From Fidelibacterota bacterium (lineage in GTDB: Bacteria > Fidelibacterota > Marinisomatia > Marinisomatales > TCS56), in contig JABMPO010000017.1 of the NCBI GenBank assembly GCA_013203015.1, positions 1 through 8,376 on the forward strand: a DNA stretch of 8,376 bases. The letters are read 5' to 3'. Below, in pieces: positions 1-6,538 of the stretch (its first letter is position 1; the number at the start of each line of letters is the position of its first letter). The translations under genes were made by a program, and so were the position numbers. A model generated the notes under the pieces. It did not search any database. It was not told the DNA's origin and saw nothing but the letters and a program-made list of their open reading frames with translations.

Positions 1-60
1 GATGAGTTTTGAGACTACAATAAAGGGGGTTGGGGGCTATAAATGAATTAAATCAAAATC

Positions 61-86
61 GTCTCACAAACGAGGGTTTTTGAGAC
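61..86. repeat. Imperfect hairpin with TGAGAC arms
   Basis: Arms 61-71 and 76-86 pair at 10 of 11 positions (single C/T mismatch at 67/80) around a 4-base loop, GAGG. The right arm is also repeated in direct orientation at 6-15 (GTTTTGAGAC). No T-run follows, so it is not a canonical intrinsic terminator. It may be an operator, the decayed end of a mobile element, or the 3' structure of an upstream transcript. The function is unknown. Confidence 0.45.
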
Positions 87-262
87 AATTAGGTAGTCGA
101 GAATAATTATCGTCAATCTTTGAATCGGAGAATGCAATAGAGAATTCTAGAAAACCGAATGTTGCTTTAGTCGAATATGGACTTACTTTTAAGATGAAGT
201 ATCGGGAATTAGGATATTTTTCGTCGATTTTGTGAAGAAGGTGCTATGTTATTCTTTATAAC

Positions 263-281
263 AGTGGTTTTGAAGACCACT
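263..281. repeat. Short hairpin upstream of phoB
   Basis: AGTGGT at 263-268 is the exact complement of ACCACT at 276-281. The stem extends inward by one G-T and one T-A pair to a 3-base loop. On the + strand it is followed by ATTTCCC rather than a long T-run, so it would be a weak terminator at best. It lies about 80 bases before the phoB start and could instead be a regulator site. Real complementarity is seen; the role is inferred and uncertain. Confidence 0.35.
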
Positions 282-363
282 ATTTCCCTTGATATACAGA
301 GAGTTACAATGTTTGGTTGTTGGAACTAACAGAAATCTAACATAACTGGCTTATATTCCGAAT

Positions 364-1077
364 ATGCAAACAGTTGGAAATAATGCCACATCAGACCTAA
401 TTATGGTAGTTGACGATGAAGTTGATATCCTGGAATTGGTGTGCTATAATCTGGAAGAGAGCGGATACCGGACGATCAGGGTTGAAACAGGCGAAGAGGC
501 TTTAAAGCAAGTCCAAAAAACCAATCCTGATTTAATTATTCTTGATCTAATGCTCCCCGCTATTAATGGTTTGGAAGTATGCCGGATTCTGAAGAATAAC
601 CTGTCCACCGCCGATATACCGATTATAATGCTTACGGCGCGGGGGGAAGAGAGTGATATTGTGACCGGCCTGGAATTGGGCGCCGATGACTATGTAACCA
701 AGCCCTTCAGTCCCCGGGTTCTTCTGGCCCGGATTAAAGCTGTAATTCGCCGTCCCAAATCAGTCAGTAAGGATAAAAGAAAAGAAAACCTTACTTATGA
801 AAACATCAGTATTTCCCCAGGCCGCAGGCAAGTTAAAGTTGATGATATCAAGATTGAATTGACCTTCACTGAATTTGAGATTCTTCATTTATTGCTGCGA
901 CATCCCGGCTGGGTTTTTACCCGGAATCAAATTGTAGAACAGGTCAGGGGTGACAATTACCCGGTTACTGATCGTTCGGTGGATTTTCAGATTGTGGGAC
1001 TGAGGAAAAAATTGGGCGATGCCGGTGATCTTATAGAAACAGTAAGAGGAGTTGGCTACCGGATTAAAGAATTATGA
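364..1077 (+). CDS. phoB: Phosphate regulon response regulator PhoB/PhoP (OmpR family)
   Basis: DNA-binding response regulator that, once phosphorylated by PhoR, activates phosphate-starvation genes. The 237-residue length is normal for the OmpR/PhoB family. The receiver domain spans about 11-130: acidic pocket D17/D18, phospho-acceptor D61 in the strand LIILDLMLP, switch residues T91 and Y110, and the conserved K113-P114. The winged-helix domain fills about 140-237, with the recognition-helix region TDRSVDFQIVGLRKKLG and the closing TVRGVGYRI. The start at 364 leaves about ten extra residues before the first receiver strand. The next ATG (residue 14) would cut into that strand, so the first ATG is preferred although no clear Shine-Dalgarno precedes it. 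The gene overlaps phoR by 4 bases (ATGA), implying translational coupling. The PhoB rather than another OmpR-type assignment rests on the adjoining phoR, pst and phoU genes. Confidence 0.93.
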   Translation: MQTVGNNATSDLIMVVDDEVDILELVCYNLEESGYRTIRVETGEEALKQVQKTNPDLIILDLMLPAINGLEVCRILKNNLSTADIPIIMLTARGEESDIVTGLELGADDYVTKPFSPRVLLARIKAVIRRPKSVSKDKRKENLTYENISISPGRRQVKVDDIKIELTFTEFEILHLLLRHPGWVFTRNQIVEQVRGDNYPVTDRSVDFQIVGLRKKLGDAGDLIETVRGVGYRIKEL

Positions 1078-2846
1078 AACAGCAGCGTCTTATTTACCGG
1101 CTTCTTCCGTCTTACCTGGCGATCTCCTTTATAGTCATCACAATATTATTGTGGTATTCCTTGCGGGGCATATCTGAGTTTAATACCAGGCAAACGGCCA
1201 GGAATCTACTGGCAAGAGCCGAATTGGTCAGACAGGCGTTGGGTTACCATCATGACCTTGATAATGCAAATTTCGAAAAGATCAGTTATGAGATGGGCTC
1301 TGTTTCACGAACCCGTGTTACTATCTTGGATCCCCAGGGTCTGGTACTTGGTGACTCAGATAAAGAATCGGATCAGATGGAAAATCATTTTGATCGACCG
1401 GAATTTGAAAAAGCTTTATTTGGTGAAGTGGGTCAATCAATCCGTTACAGTCAGACTCTGCAACGTGATATGATGTATTTGGCTTTACCATTAATTATGG
1501 ATGGGCAGGTAAAATATATTATCCGGACTTCGATTCCCTTACAGTCGCTGGTGGATTCTGTCGAACCAATTAAAACCCGTCTAATCCTGGTAGCTCTCAT
1601 GGCGGCTTTATTAGCAATTCTCATCAGTGTTGTAGTTGCAAAATTAATCAGCCGACCGATCATTAATTTACAGACCGGAGCGGAACGGATTGCCGCTGGT
1701 GATTTTACAATTTCATTTCCTCGCTCGTCGGTAATGGAATTGGATAGTTTGGCCAGTTCCATGAATCGTATGACAGCTGAATTGGATCATCGAATCCGAA
1801 TGATAACTCGCCAGCGTAATGAACAACGGGCAGTTTTGGCCAGTATGATTGAAGGTGTAATCGCAGTTGACCTTGACGAGCGGATCATCCGGATGAATAA
1901 ATCCGCTGGCAAATTATTTGACTGCAAACCGAAAAAAGTTACTGGAAAATCACTGGTCGAGGTAGTGCGTAACCCCAACCTGCAGAATTTCATTCAAGAG
2001 CTATTAACTACAAAATCCCGGGCTGAAACAGAAATCACATTGATAGGAATTGAGGAACAGCATCTCCTGGCTAGTGGGGCGCCTCTTCTGGATCAGGCTG
2101 ATAGTTGCCGGGGTGTTGTGGTTGTACTAAATGATATTACCCGGTTGAAACGTTTGGAGCATATCCGCCAGGAATTTGTTGGTAATGTAGCCCATGAATT
2201 GAAAACGCCCCTGACATCAATTAAGGGCTTTGTGGAAACGATGCAAAGTGGTGCCCTGGATAAACCGGAGGAAGCCCGCAGATTTATCGATATAATTGCC
2301 CGCCAGGCTGATCGCCTGGATACAATCTTGGAAGATCTGCTGCATTTATCCAAGATTGAGCAGCAGCGTGATCGACAGGAAATTATCCTGGAACCAGCCC
2401 GTTTAGCTTATATAATAGATGGTGCAATCAGAGATTGTGAGTCATTGATGAACCAACATTCAATTACGATTACGGCCAATATTGATCAGGAAATCATGGT
2501 TGCTACTGATCGTTTATTGCTGCGCCAGGCAATTACAAATCTGATCGATAATGCCGTTAAGTATAGTAATCATGGTACAGAAGTGATTGTATCAACTGAA
2601 ATATCTAAAAAACATATTGATATATCTGTTACCGATCAGGGTATCGGCATTGCTGAGCAGTATATTCCCCGCCTTTTTGAACGGTTTTACCGGGTGGACA
2701 AAGGCCGCAGCCGGAAAGCGGGGGGTACCGGTCTGGGTCTGGCAATCGTAAAACATATCGTTCTGGCACATAATGGTTCCATTTCCGTTGCCAGCAAATT
2801 GAATGAAGGCAGTGTATTTACGATCAGACTTCCGCTGGTTAAATAA
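1074..2846 (+). CDS. phoR: Phosphate regulon sensor histidine kinase PhoR
   Basis: Membrane histidine kinase of 590 residues that phosphorylates PhoB under phosphate limitation. Layout read from the protein: transmembrane helix about 7-30; extracytoplasmic sensor domain about 31-167; second helix about 168-190; HAMP linker about 190-243; PAS-like domain about 248-355; dimerisation domain with phospho-acceptor H374 in the H-box NVAHELKTPLTSIKGF; HATPase_c with N-box N489/N493 (NLIDNAVKYS), G1 box DQGIG at 521-525, F-box LFERFYR at 534-540 and G2 box GGTGLGL at 550-556. All catalytic motifs are intact. The architecture is that of the longer Bacillus-type PhoR with a large outside domain, rather than the short enterobacterial PhoR. 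It starts inside the phoB stop (ATGA) and is surely cotranscribed with it. It ends directly before a T8 run. Confidence 0.93.
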   Translation: MKQQRLIYRLLPSYLAISFIVITILLWYSLRGISEFNTRQTARNLLARAELVRQALGYHHDLDNANFEKISYEMGSVSRTRVTILDPQGLVLGDSDKESDQMENHFDRPEFEKALFGEVGQSIRYSQTLQRDMMYLALPLIMDGQVKYIIRTSIPLQSLVDSVEPIKTRLILVALMAALLAILISVVVAKLISRPIINLQTGAERIAAGDFTISFPRSSVMELDSLASSMNRMTAELDHRIRMITRQRNEQRAVLASMIEGVIAVDLDERIIRMNKSAGKLFDCKPKKVTGKSLVEVVRNPNLQNFIQELLTTKSRAETEITLIGIEEQHLLASGAPLLDQADSCRGVVVVLNDITRLKRLEHIRQEFVGNVAHELKTPLTSIKGFVETMQSGALDKPEEARRFIDIIARQADRLDTILEDLLHLSKIEQQRDRQEIILEPARLAYIIDGAIRDCESLMNQHSITITANIDQEIMVATDRLLLRQAITNLIDNAVKYSNHGTEVIVSTEISKKHIDISVTDQGIGIAEQYIPRLFERFYRVDKGRSRKAGGTGLGLAIVKHIVLAHNGSISVASKLNEGSVFTIRLPLVK

Positions 2847-2854
2847 TTTTTTTT
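2847..2854 (+). other. T8 run immediately after the phoR stop
   Basis: Eight T residues follow the phoR TAA with no gap. I see no strong GC-rich stem directly upstream, so this is not a convincing intrinsic terminator. It could cause partial termination or slippage between the regulatory genes and the porin/pst genes. The run is seen; the effect is speculation. Confidence 0.25.
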
Positions 2855-2856
2855 AC

Positions 2857-2901
2857 TTTCTCACAGAATTCTAATTCACTCCTAATAATTTCATAACATT
2901 C
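2857..2901. promoter_or_regulatory. Possible regulator site: three degenerate 15-base repeats
   Basis: Three consecutive 15-mers (2857-2871, 2872-2886, 2887-2901) share a TCAC/TCAT core at exactly the same phase (TCA at 2861, 2876 and 2891) with AT-rich flanks. They lie in the gap before the porin gene, where a PhoB-type activator could bind. PhoB-family sites usually repeat at about 11 bases rather than 15, and the similarity outside the core is weak, so this may be chance. Confidence 0.2.
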
Positions 2902-2913
2902 GCTGATTAATAT

Positions 2914-2931
2914 CCTTTCAAAACTGAAAGG
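2914..2931 (+). promoter_or_regulatory. Perfect 7-bp hairpin covering the porin ribosome binding site
   Basis: CCTTTCA (2914-2920) and TGAAAGG (2925-2931) are exact complements around a 4-base AAAC loop. The right arm contains GAAAGG, the only Shine-Dalgarno-like sequence before the ATG at 2940, eight bases away. If it folds in the mRNA the site would be hidden, limiting translation of the porin; as DNA it could also be a dyad operator. The complementarity and spacing are seen; the regulatory role is inferred. Confidence 0.4.
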
Positions 2932-2939
2932 TATATTTA

Positions 2940-3884
2940 ATGCGATTAGTTAAAATTACTTTATTGTTGGCGACAATATTTTTTGGAGAGCTATTTGCCC
3001 AATCCAATAATTGGAGCGGGGTAGTATTCTATGAGTTGTATTTCGATAATGATAATAGCAGTTCCTTTGAGATTAATCGCGCTTATTTAACCTATGAAAC
3101 AGCCCTTGATGAAGATCTGAAAATCAAACTCCAGACTGATGTTGGGCGTCAGAAAAATAATCCTGATAATCCCCATTTATTTGTCTACCTGAAGAATGCC
3201 AAACTGGACTGGAAGAACGGTTTTGGCACTTTAACATTTGGATTACAGAGTATGAACATATTCAAAATCCAGGAAGGTAACTGGGGCTATCGTTCGATTG
3301 AAAAATCAGCTATAGATTTAAATAAATGGTCCAGCTCGGCTGATCTGGGCGTTGGTTGGTATTATAAATTGGGTTCCGAATTGCATGGTAGCCTGTTAAT
3401 CACAAATGGAAATGGTTACAAGAAGCCGGAAAATGATAAATATAAATTATTATCTTTACAATTGTTTACCGGCGAAAAAAAATTAAAGCAGTCTGGAATC
3501 AATGCTGGTGGAGTAGCCACTTACACCCATTATAACGCTGATTCTGTTACGGTCGGTACCAAATCAATCATAGGACTGTTTGGCGGTCTTGCAACGGAAA
3601 AACTGCGAGTTGGTGGTGAATTTGATTATCAGTATGACAGTGAAGTTTCAGAAACATTTACGATTTTATCATTTTATGGGAACTTAAATCTAAATGAAAC
3701 TAAGGCCATATTCCTGCGCTTTGACCTGACCAATGTAGGCGACCAGAGCGAAAAATATATAATATTTGGTTGTAGCCGAAATCCTGTTAAAGGCTTAAAA
3801 ATCACGCCTAACCTGCGTTATACGATTGATACTGGTGCTGAATCTGAACTTACAGGGGCAATTAATTTTGAGTTCAAATTTTAG
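2940..3884 (+). CDS. Outer-membrane porin-like beta-barrel protein (possible phosphate porin)
   Basis: A 314-residue exported protein, probably an outer-membrane beta-barrel. Residues 1-20 form a signal peptide (basic start, hydrophobic core, cleavage after LFA before QS). The rest shows alternating polar/hydrophobic strands rich in Tyr, Phe and Gly, and ends in EFKF; a C-terminal Phe is the usual signal for barrel insertion. The early segment FEINRAYLTYE followed by DLKIKLQTDVGR resembles the start of phosphate-selective OprO/OprP-like porins, although it is shorter than those (typically about 400 residues). It lies between phoR and pstS in the same direction, so a role in phosphate or phosphate-ester entry across the outer membrane is a reasonable inference, not shown by motif. 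GAAAGG eight bases upstream supports the start. It could instead be a general porin or a barrel of unrelated function. Confidence 0.7.
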   Translation: MRLVKITLLLATIFFGELFAQSNNWSGVVFYELYFDNDNSSSFEINRAYLTYETALDEDLKIKLQTDVGRQKNNPDNPHLFVYLKNAKLDWKNGFGTLTFGLQSMNIFKIQEGNWGYRSIEKSAIDLNKWSSSADLGVGWYYKLGSELHGSLLITNGNGYKKPENDKYKLLSLQLFTGEKKLKQSGINAGGVATYTHYNADSVTVGTKSIIGLFGGLATEKLRVGGEFDYQYDSEVSETFTILSFYGNLNLNETKAIFLRFDLTNVGDQSEKYIIFGCSRNPVKGLKITPNLRYTIDTGAESELTGAINFEFKF

Positions 3885-3933
3885 TGACACTCTAACGTGA
3901 ATCTATTGTTCAAATAAAAATATTGATTGAGAA

Positions 3934-3938
3934 AAGGA
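3934..3938 (+). promoter_or_regulatory. Shine-Dalgarno of pstS
   Basis: AAGGA within GAAAAGGAAA, 7 bases before the ATG at 3946. It is clearly better than anything before phoB or pstC, consistent with high translation of the binding protein, which is needed in excess of the permease. Confidence 0.6.
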
Positions 3939-3945
3939 AATTAAA

Positions 3946-4797
3946 ATGAAGAGAATAATAAAGGTATTACTAATCGTCACTTTAGCCTTGACCGGCTGTA
4001 CGAAAAAAGATACTACATCAAGAAGCAACTATTTGACAATTAAGGGTTCTGATACGATGGTGCACTTAGCCAGCAATTGGGCAGAAACTTATATGAGCAC
4101 CCACGCGGAAGCAAATTTGTCGGTTACCGGTGGTGGCTCAGGGACTGGTATTGCCGCTTTGATCAACGGTACAACTGATATCTGTATCGCTTCCCGAAAA
4201 ATCAAAGATAAGGAAGTAAAATTGGCTCAGAAAAACGGTGCTCAACCCCAGGAACATGTAGTTGCCCGGGATGGAATTGCCGTCGTAGTCAACCCGGCTA
4301 ACCCGGTCACCAAACTGACAGTTGATCAAATCGGGCGGATATATCGAGGTTCCTATACCAACTGGAAAGAAGTGGGGGGACCGGATGCTCCGATAGTAAT
4401 CTTATCCCGGGAATCCAGTTCCGGTACCTATGTCTTTTTTCAGGAGCGGGTATTGAGTAAACAAGATTATTCCACTGAAGCGATGCTGATGCCCTCCACA
4501 TCGGCGATTATCAAGACCGTATCCCAGGATAAGTGGTCGATCGGTTATGTTGGCCTAGGCTACGCCTTTGAGGCTAAGGCTAAGGTGAAAATGCTGGCGG
4601 TCATTGATAATATTGACAGTGCTCCTGTGATTCCATCTGTCGAAGCTGTAAAATCCGGAGCTTATCCGATTGCCAGGCCCCTGTATTTTTATACCAAAGG
4701 AAAGCCGGCGGGACTAACAAAGCAGTTTATTGATTTCTGTATATCGGATAGCGGGCAGAAAATCGTGCTTGAAACGGGTTACGTACCTGTTAATTAA
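3946..4797 (+). CDS. pstS: Phosphate ABC transporter substrate-binding lipoprotein PstS
   Basis: High-affinity phosphate-binding protein that delivers phosphate to PstC-PstA. At 283 residues it matches the shorter PstS branch with the PBP-like fold. It begins with a lipoprotein signal peptide: the lipobox LALTGC places the lipidated Cys at 18, so it is membrane-anchored rather than freely periplasmic as in E. coli. Ligand-site motifs are visible: TIKGSDTM (31-38), the phosphate loop GGGSGTG (62-68) followed by IASRKI (81-86), and SRESSSGTYVFF (154-165). The gene lies 61 bases after the porin gene and 23 bases before pstC, with its own Shine-Dalgarno. The 61-base gap could hold a separate promoter, but none is obvious. 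The pst context makes PstS far more likely than another anion-binding protein. Confidence 0.95.
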   Translation: MKRIIKVLLIVTLALTGCTKKDTTSRSNYLTIKGSDTMVHLASNWAETYMSTHAEANLSVTGGGSGTGIAALINGTTDICIASRKIKDKEVKLAQKNGAQPQEHVVARDGIAVVVNPANPVTKLTVDQIGRIYRGSYTNWKEVGGPDAPIVILSRESSSGTYVFFQERVLSKQDYSTEAMLMPSTSAIIKTVSQDKWSIGYVGLGYAFEAKAKVKMLAVIDNIDSAPVIPSVEAVKSGAYPIARPLYFYTKGKPAGLTKQFIDFCISDSGQKIVLETGYVPVN

Positions 4798-4820
4798 AAT
4801 ATCATCTATTTGCGATTCGT

Positions 4821-5693
4821 ATGAATTATAGGTTACGAGAGCGAATTATCAAACGGGTGCTGATGGGAGCAGCTTCCACCAGCATTCTGGTTGTGATCCT
4901 GATTTTCCTTTTCCTTGGCAAGGAAGCTTTTCCATTTATTTATGAACCTGGTTTAAGCGGTCTTTGGAATAAACGCTGGATTCCAGTATCATTTATTCAA
5001 GAATTTTACGGAATAATTCCCCTGATCACTGGTTCAGTACTGGTTACTATAATAGCCGTTGTGATCATGATCCCATTCGGTGTATTAGGTGCAATCTATG
5101 TTGCCGAAATAGCGACAGCGTGGGAGAAAAATATTCTCAAACCATTTATCGAAATTCTGGCTGGAATCCCCTCGGTTGTGATCGGCTTCTTTGGTCTGGT
5201 AGTTCTGAGTCCGGTAGTGAAGAGTTTGTTTGGATTGAATACCGGTCTGACAGCCTTTACCGGGGCTTTGCTGTTGGCGCTCATGGCCATACCGACCGTG
5301 ATCTCGATTTCCGAAGATGCAATTCACAGCGTGCCCCAAAGTTTCAAGGAAGCATCTTTGGCTTTGGGAGCCAGCCGGTTACAGACGATCTGGCGTGTTA
5401 CCGTACCGGCGGCTCTGCCGGGAATTATTGCTGCGATCATGTTGGGTATGGGACGGGTAATTGGTGAAACCATGGTAGTCCTGATGGTAACGGGCAACGC
5501 AGCCAAAATATCCTGGAATCCTTTCGATTCCGTACGAACGATGACGGCGACCATCGCTGCGGAAATGGGCGAAGTGGCTTTTGGTAGCACCCACTATCAA
5601 GCTCTGTTCTGGGTAGCTATCGTTCTGCTTTTCATTACCTTCCTGTTGAATGTTGTTGCCCAAAAAGTACTGAAAAAATACCAGATGCGATGA
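4821..5693 (+). CDS. pstC: Phosphate ABC transporter permease PstC
   Basis: Inner-membrane permease, 290 residues, one half of the phosphate channel with PstA. Hydrophobic segments lie at about 17-33, 63-92, 107-131, 142-163, 197-217 and 260-281, giving the six helices expected of PstC. The cytoplasmic EAA loop that docks onto PstB is clear at about 177-202 (EASLALGASRLQTIWRV, then PAALPG). The conserved stretch EILAGIPSVVIGFFGLVV (111-128) is characteristic of Pst permeases. The N-terminus MNYRLRERIIKRVL is the usual short basic cytoplasmic tail, supporting the first ATG even though no Shine-Dalgarno is evident there. The gene ends in an ATGA overlap with pstA, so the two subunits should be made in equal amounts by coupling. 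Confidence 0.95.
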   Translation: MNYRLRERIIKRVLMGAASTSILVVILIFLFLGKEAFPFIYEPGLSGLWNKRWIPVSFIQEFYGIIPLITGSVLVTIIAVVIMIPFGVLGAIYVAEIATAWEKNILKPFIEILAGIPSVVIGFFGLVVLSPVVKSLFGLNTGLTAFTGALLLALMAIPTVISISEDAIHSVPQSFKEASLALGASRLQTIWRVTVPAALPGIIAAIMLGMGRVIGETMVVLMVTGNAAKISWNPFDSVRTMTATIAAEMGEVAFGSTHYQALFWVAIVLLFITFLLNVVAQKVLKKYQMR

Positions 5694-6538
5694 AGCAGCA
5701 GAACGAAAATCTGGTTTATTGGGCCATCCGTCTGGTGAGCTATTCAATCGTGTTGGTTATTGGCTATATAATCTTTGATATCATTATTAAAGGAGCTTCC
5801 ATTTTATCCTGGGAATTTATATTCGACTATCCCCGTTTAAGCGGTGCGGAAGGTGGCATTTTTCCCGCAATCGCTGGTACAATTTATCTGGTGACCGGGG
5901 CGATTGTTGTGGCTCTGCCTATGGGCATGGCCAGTGCCATATATTTGACTGAATATGCCCGACAAGGACGGTTCACACGATCAATTCGTTTAGCGATAGT
6001 TACCCTGGCTGGAGTCCCTTCAATCGTATTCGGGCTTTTTGGGCTGGGTTTCTTTGTGTTATTTCTGAATTTTGGTGCCTCGATTCTAGCGGGCAGCCTG
6101 ACACTAGCCATAATGATTCTCCCAACGATAATTGTTTCCAGTGAAGAAGCTCTCCAAGCGGTGCCGCAGGCGTTTCGTGAAGGCTCGCTGGCTCTTGGGG
6201 CTACCAAATGGCAGACGATCTATAAGAATGTATTGCCGTTTGCGCTTCCAGGAATGTTTACTGGTTCAATCCTGGGTATTGGTCGGGCAGCCGGTGAGAC
6301 AGCGCCAATTCTGCTGACAGTAGCCGCTTTTTATTTACCACGCCTGCCGGAAACTATTTTTGATCAAGTCATGGCCTTACCTTATCATCTTTATGTACTG
6401 GCCACCCAGCATCCCGAAGCGGATAAAGTCCTTCCAATGCAGTACGGCACGGCCCTGGTACTATTATTACTGGTGTTATTCTTTAATCTTACCGCAATCT
6501 TTTTACGAATCCATTTCAGAAAGAAATATCGATGGTAA
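5690..6538 (+). CDS. pstA: Phosphate ABC transporter permease PstA
   Basis: Second inner-membrane permease subunit, 282 residues, pairing with PstC. Hydrophobic segments fall at about 11-33, 57-85, 101-127, 131-152, 186-211 and 253-273. The EAA loop for contact with PstB is at about 164-188 (EGSLALGATKWQTIYKN, then VLPFALPG). The Pst-typical motif TLAGVPSIVFGLFGLGFF runs from 105 to 122, and GRAAGETAPILLT (198-210) is the usual PstA signature. PstA and PstC here are homologous but clearly distinct, as in other Pst systems. The gene starts within the pstC stop codon and its end overlaps pstB by 7 bases, indicating a single transcript with coupled translation. Confidence 0.95.
   Translation: MKQQNENLVYWAIRLVSYSIVLVIGYIIFDIIIKGASILSWEFIFDYPRLSGAEGGIFPAIAGTIYLVTGAIVVALPMGMASAIYLTEYARQGRFTRSIRLAIVTLAGVPSIVFGLFGLGFFVLFLNFGASILAGSLTLAIMILPTIIVSSEEALQAVPQAFREGSLALGATKWQTIYKNVLPFALPGMFTGSILGIGRAAGETAPILLTVAAFYLPRLPETIFDQVMALPYHLYVLATQHPEADKVLPMQYGTALVLLLLVLFFNLTAIFLRIHFRKKYRW

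Larger units (their letters stand above)
1..363. other. Intergenic region upstream of phoB, no gene seen
   Basis: No reading frame of useful length, tRNA or rRNA is visible; stops are frequent on both strands. The stretch is AT-leaning apart from two G5 tracts at 25-36. It holds three copies of TGAGAC (10-15 on +, 61-66 on -, 81-86 on +), an 8-base palindrome TTCTAGAA at 145-152 and a hairpin at 263-281. The phoB promoter should lie here. A loose -35/-10 candidate is TTGGTT at 313-318 with TCTAAC at 336-341 (17-base spacing, weak matches), which I do not regard as established. I see no tandem CTGTCAT-type Pho box of the enterobacterial kind. Confidence 0.6.

Noticed and set aside
6..90. Possible CRISPR repeats, because direct copies of a GTTTT(T)GAGAC element start 70 bases apart
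   Set aside because: Similarity is limited to about 10 bases plus a few scattered matches, whereas CRISPR repeats are longer and nearly identical; an inverted copy lies between, and no third direct unit follows.
1451..1762. 103-codon open frame on the minus strand inside phoR
   Set aside because: It lies wholly within a gene with intact domain motifs; its translation has no recognisable domain and no ribosome binding site supports it.
336..3895. TCTAA shared by the regions upstream of phoB (336), porin (2870) and pstS (3891)
   Set aside because: A 5-base match is expected by chance in AT-rich gaps, and flanking bases do not align consistently.
3884..3903. Pho-box-like TGTCAC and TTCAC on the minus strand before pstS
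   Set aside because: The two half-sites are 13 bases apart rather than the 11 of a Pho box, and there is no third half-site.
5120..5467. 115-codon open frame on the plus strand inside pstC
   Set aside because: It is out of frame with a clear PstC protein and shows no domain or start signal of its own.
5379..5747. 122-codon open frame on the minus strand across the pstC/pstA junction
   Set aside because: It is antisense to two well-conserved permease genes, has low-complexity polar composition and no family resemblance; it is best explained as a shadow of the coding strand.
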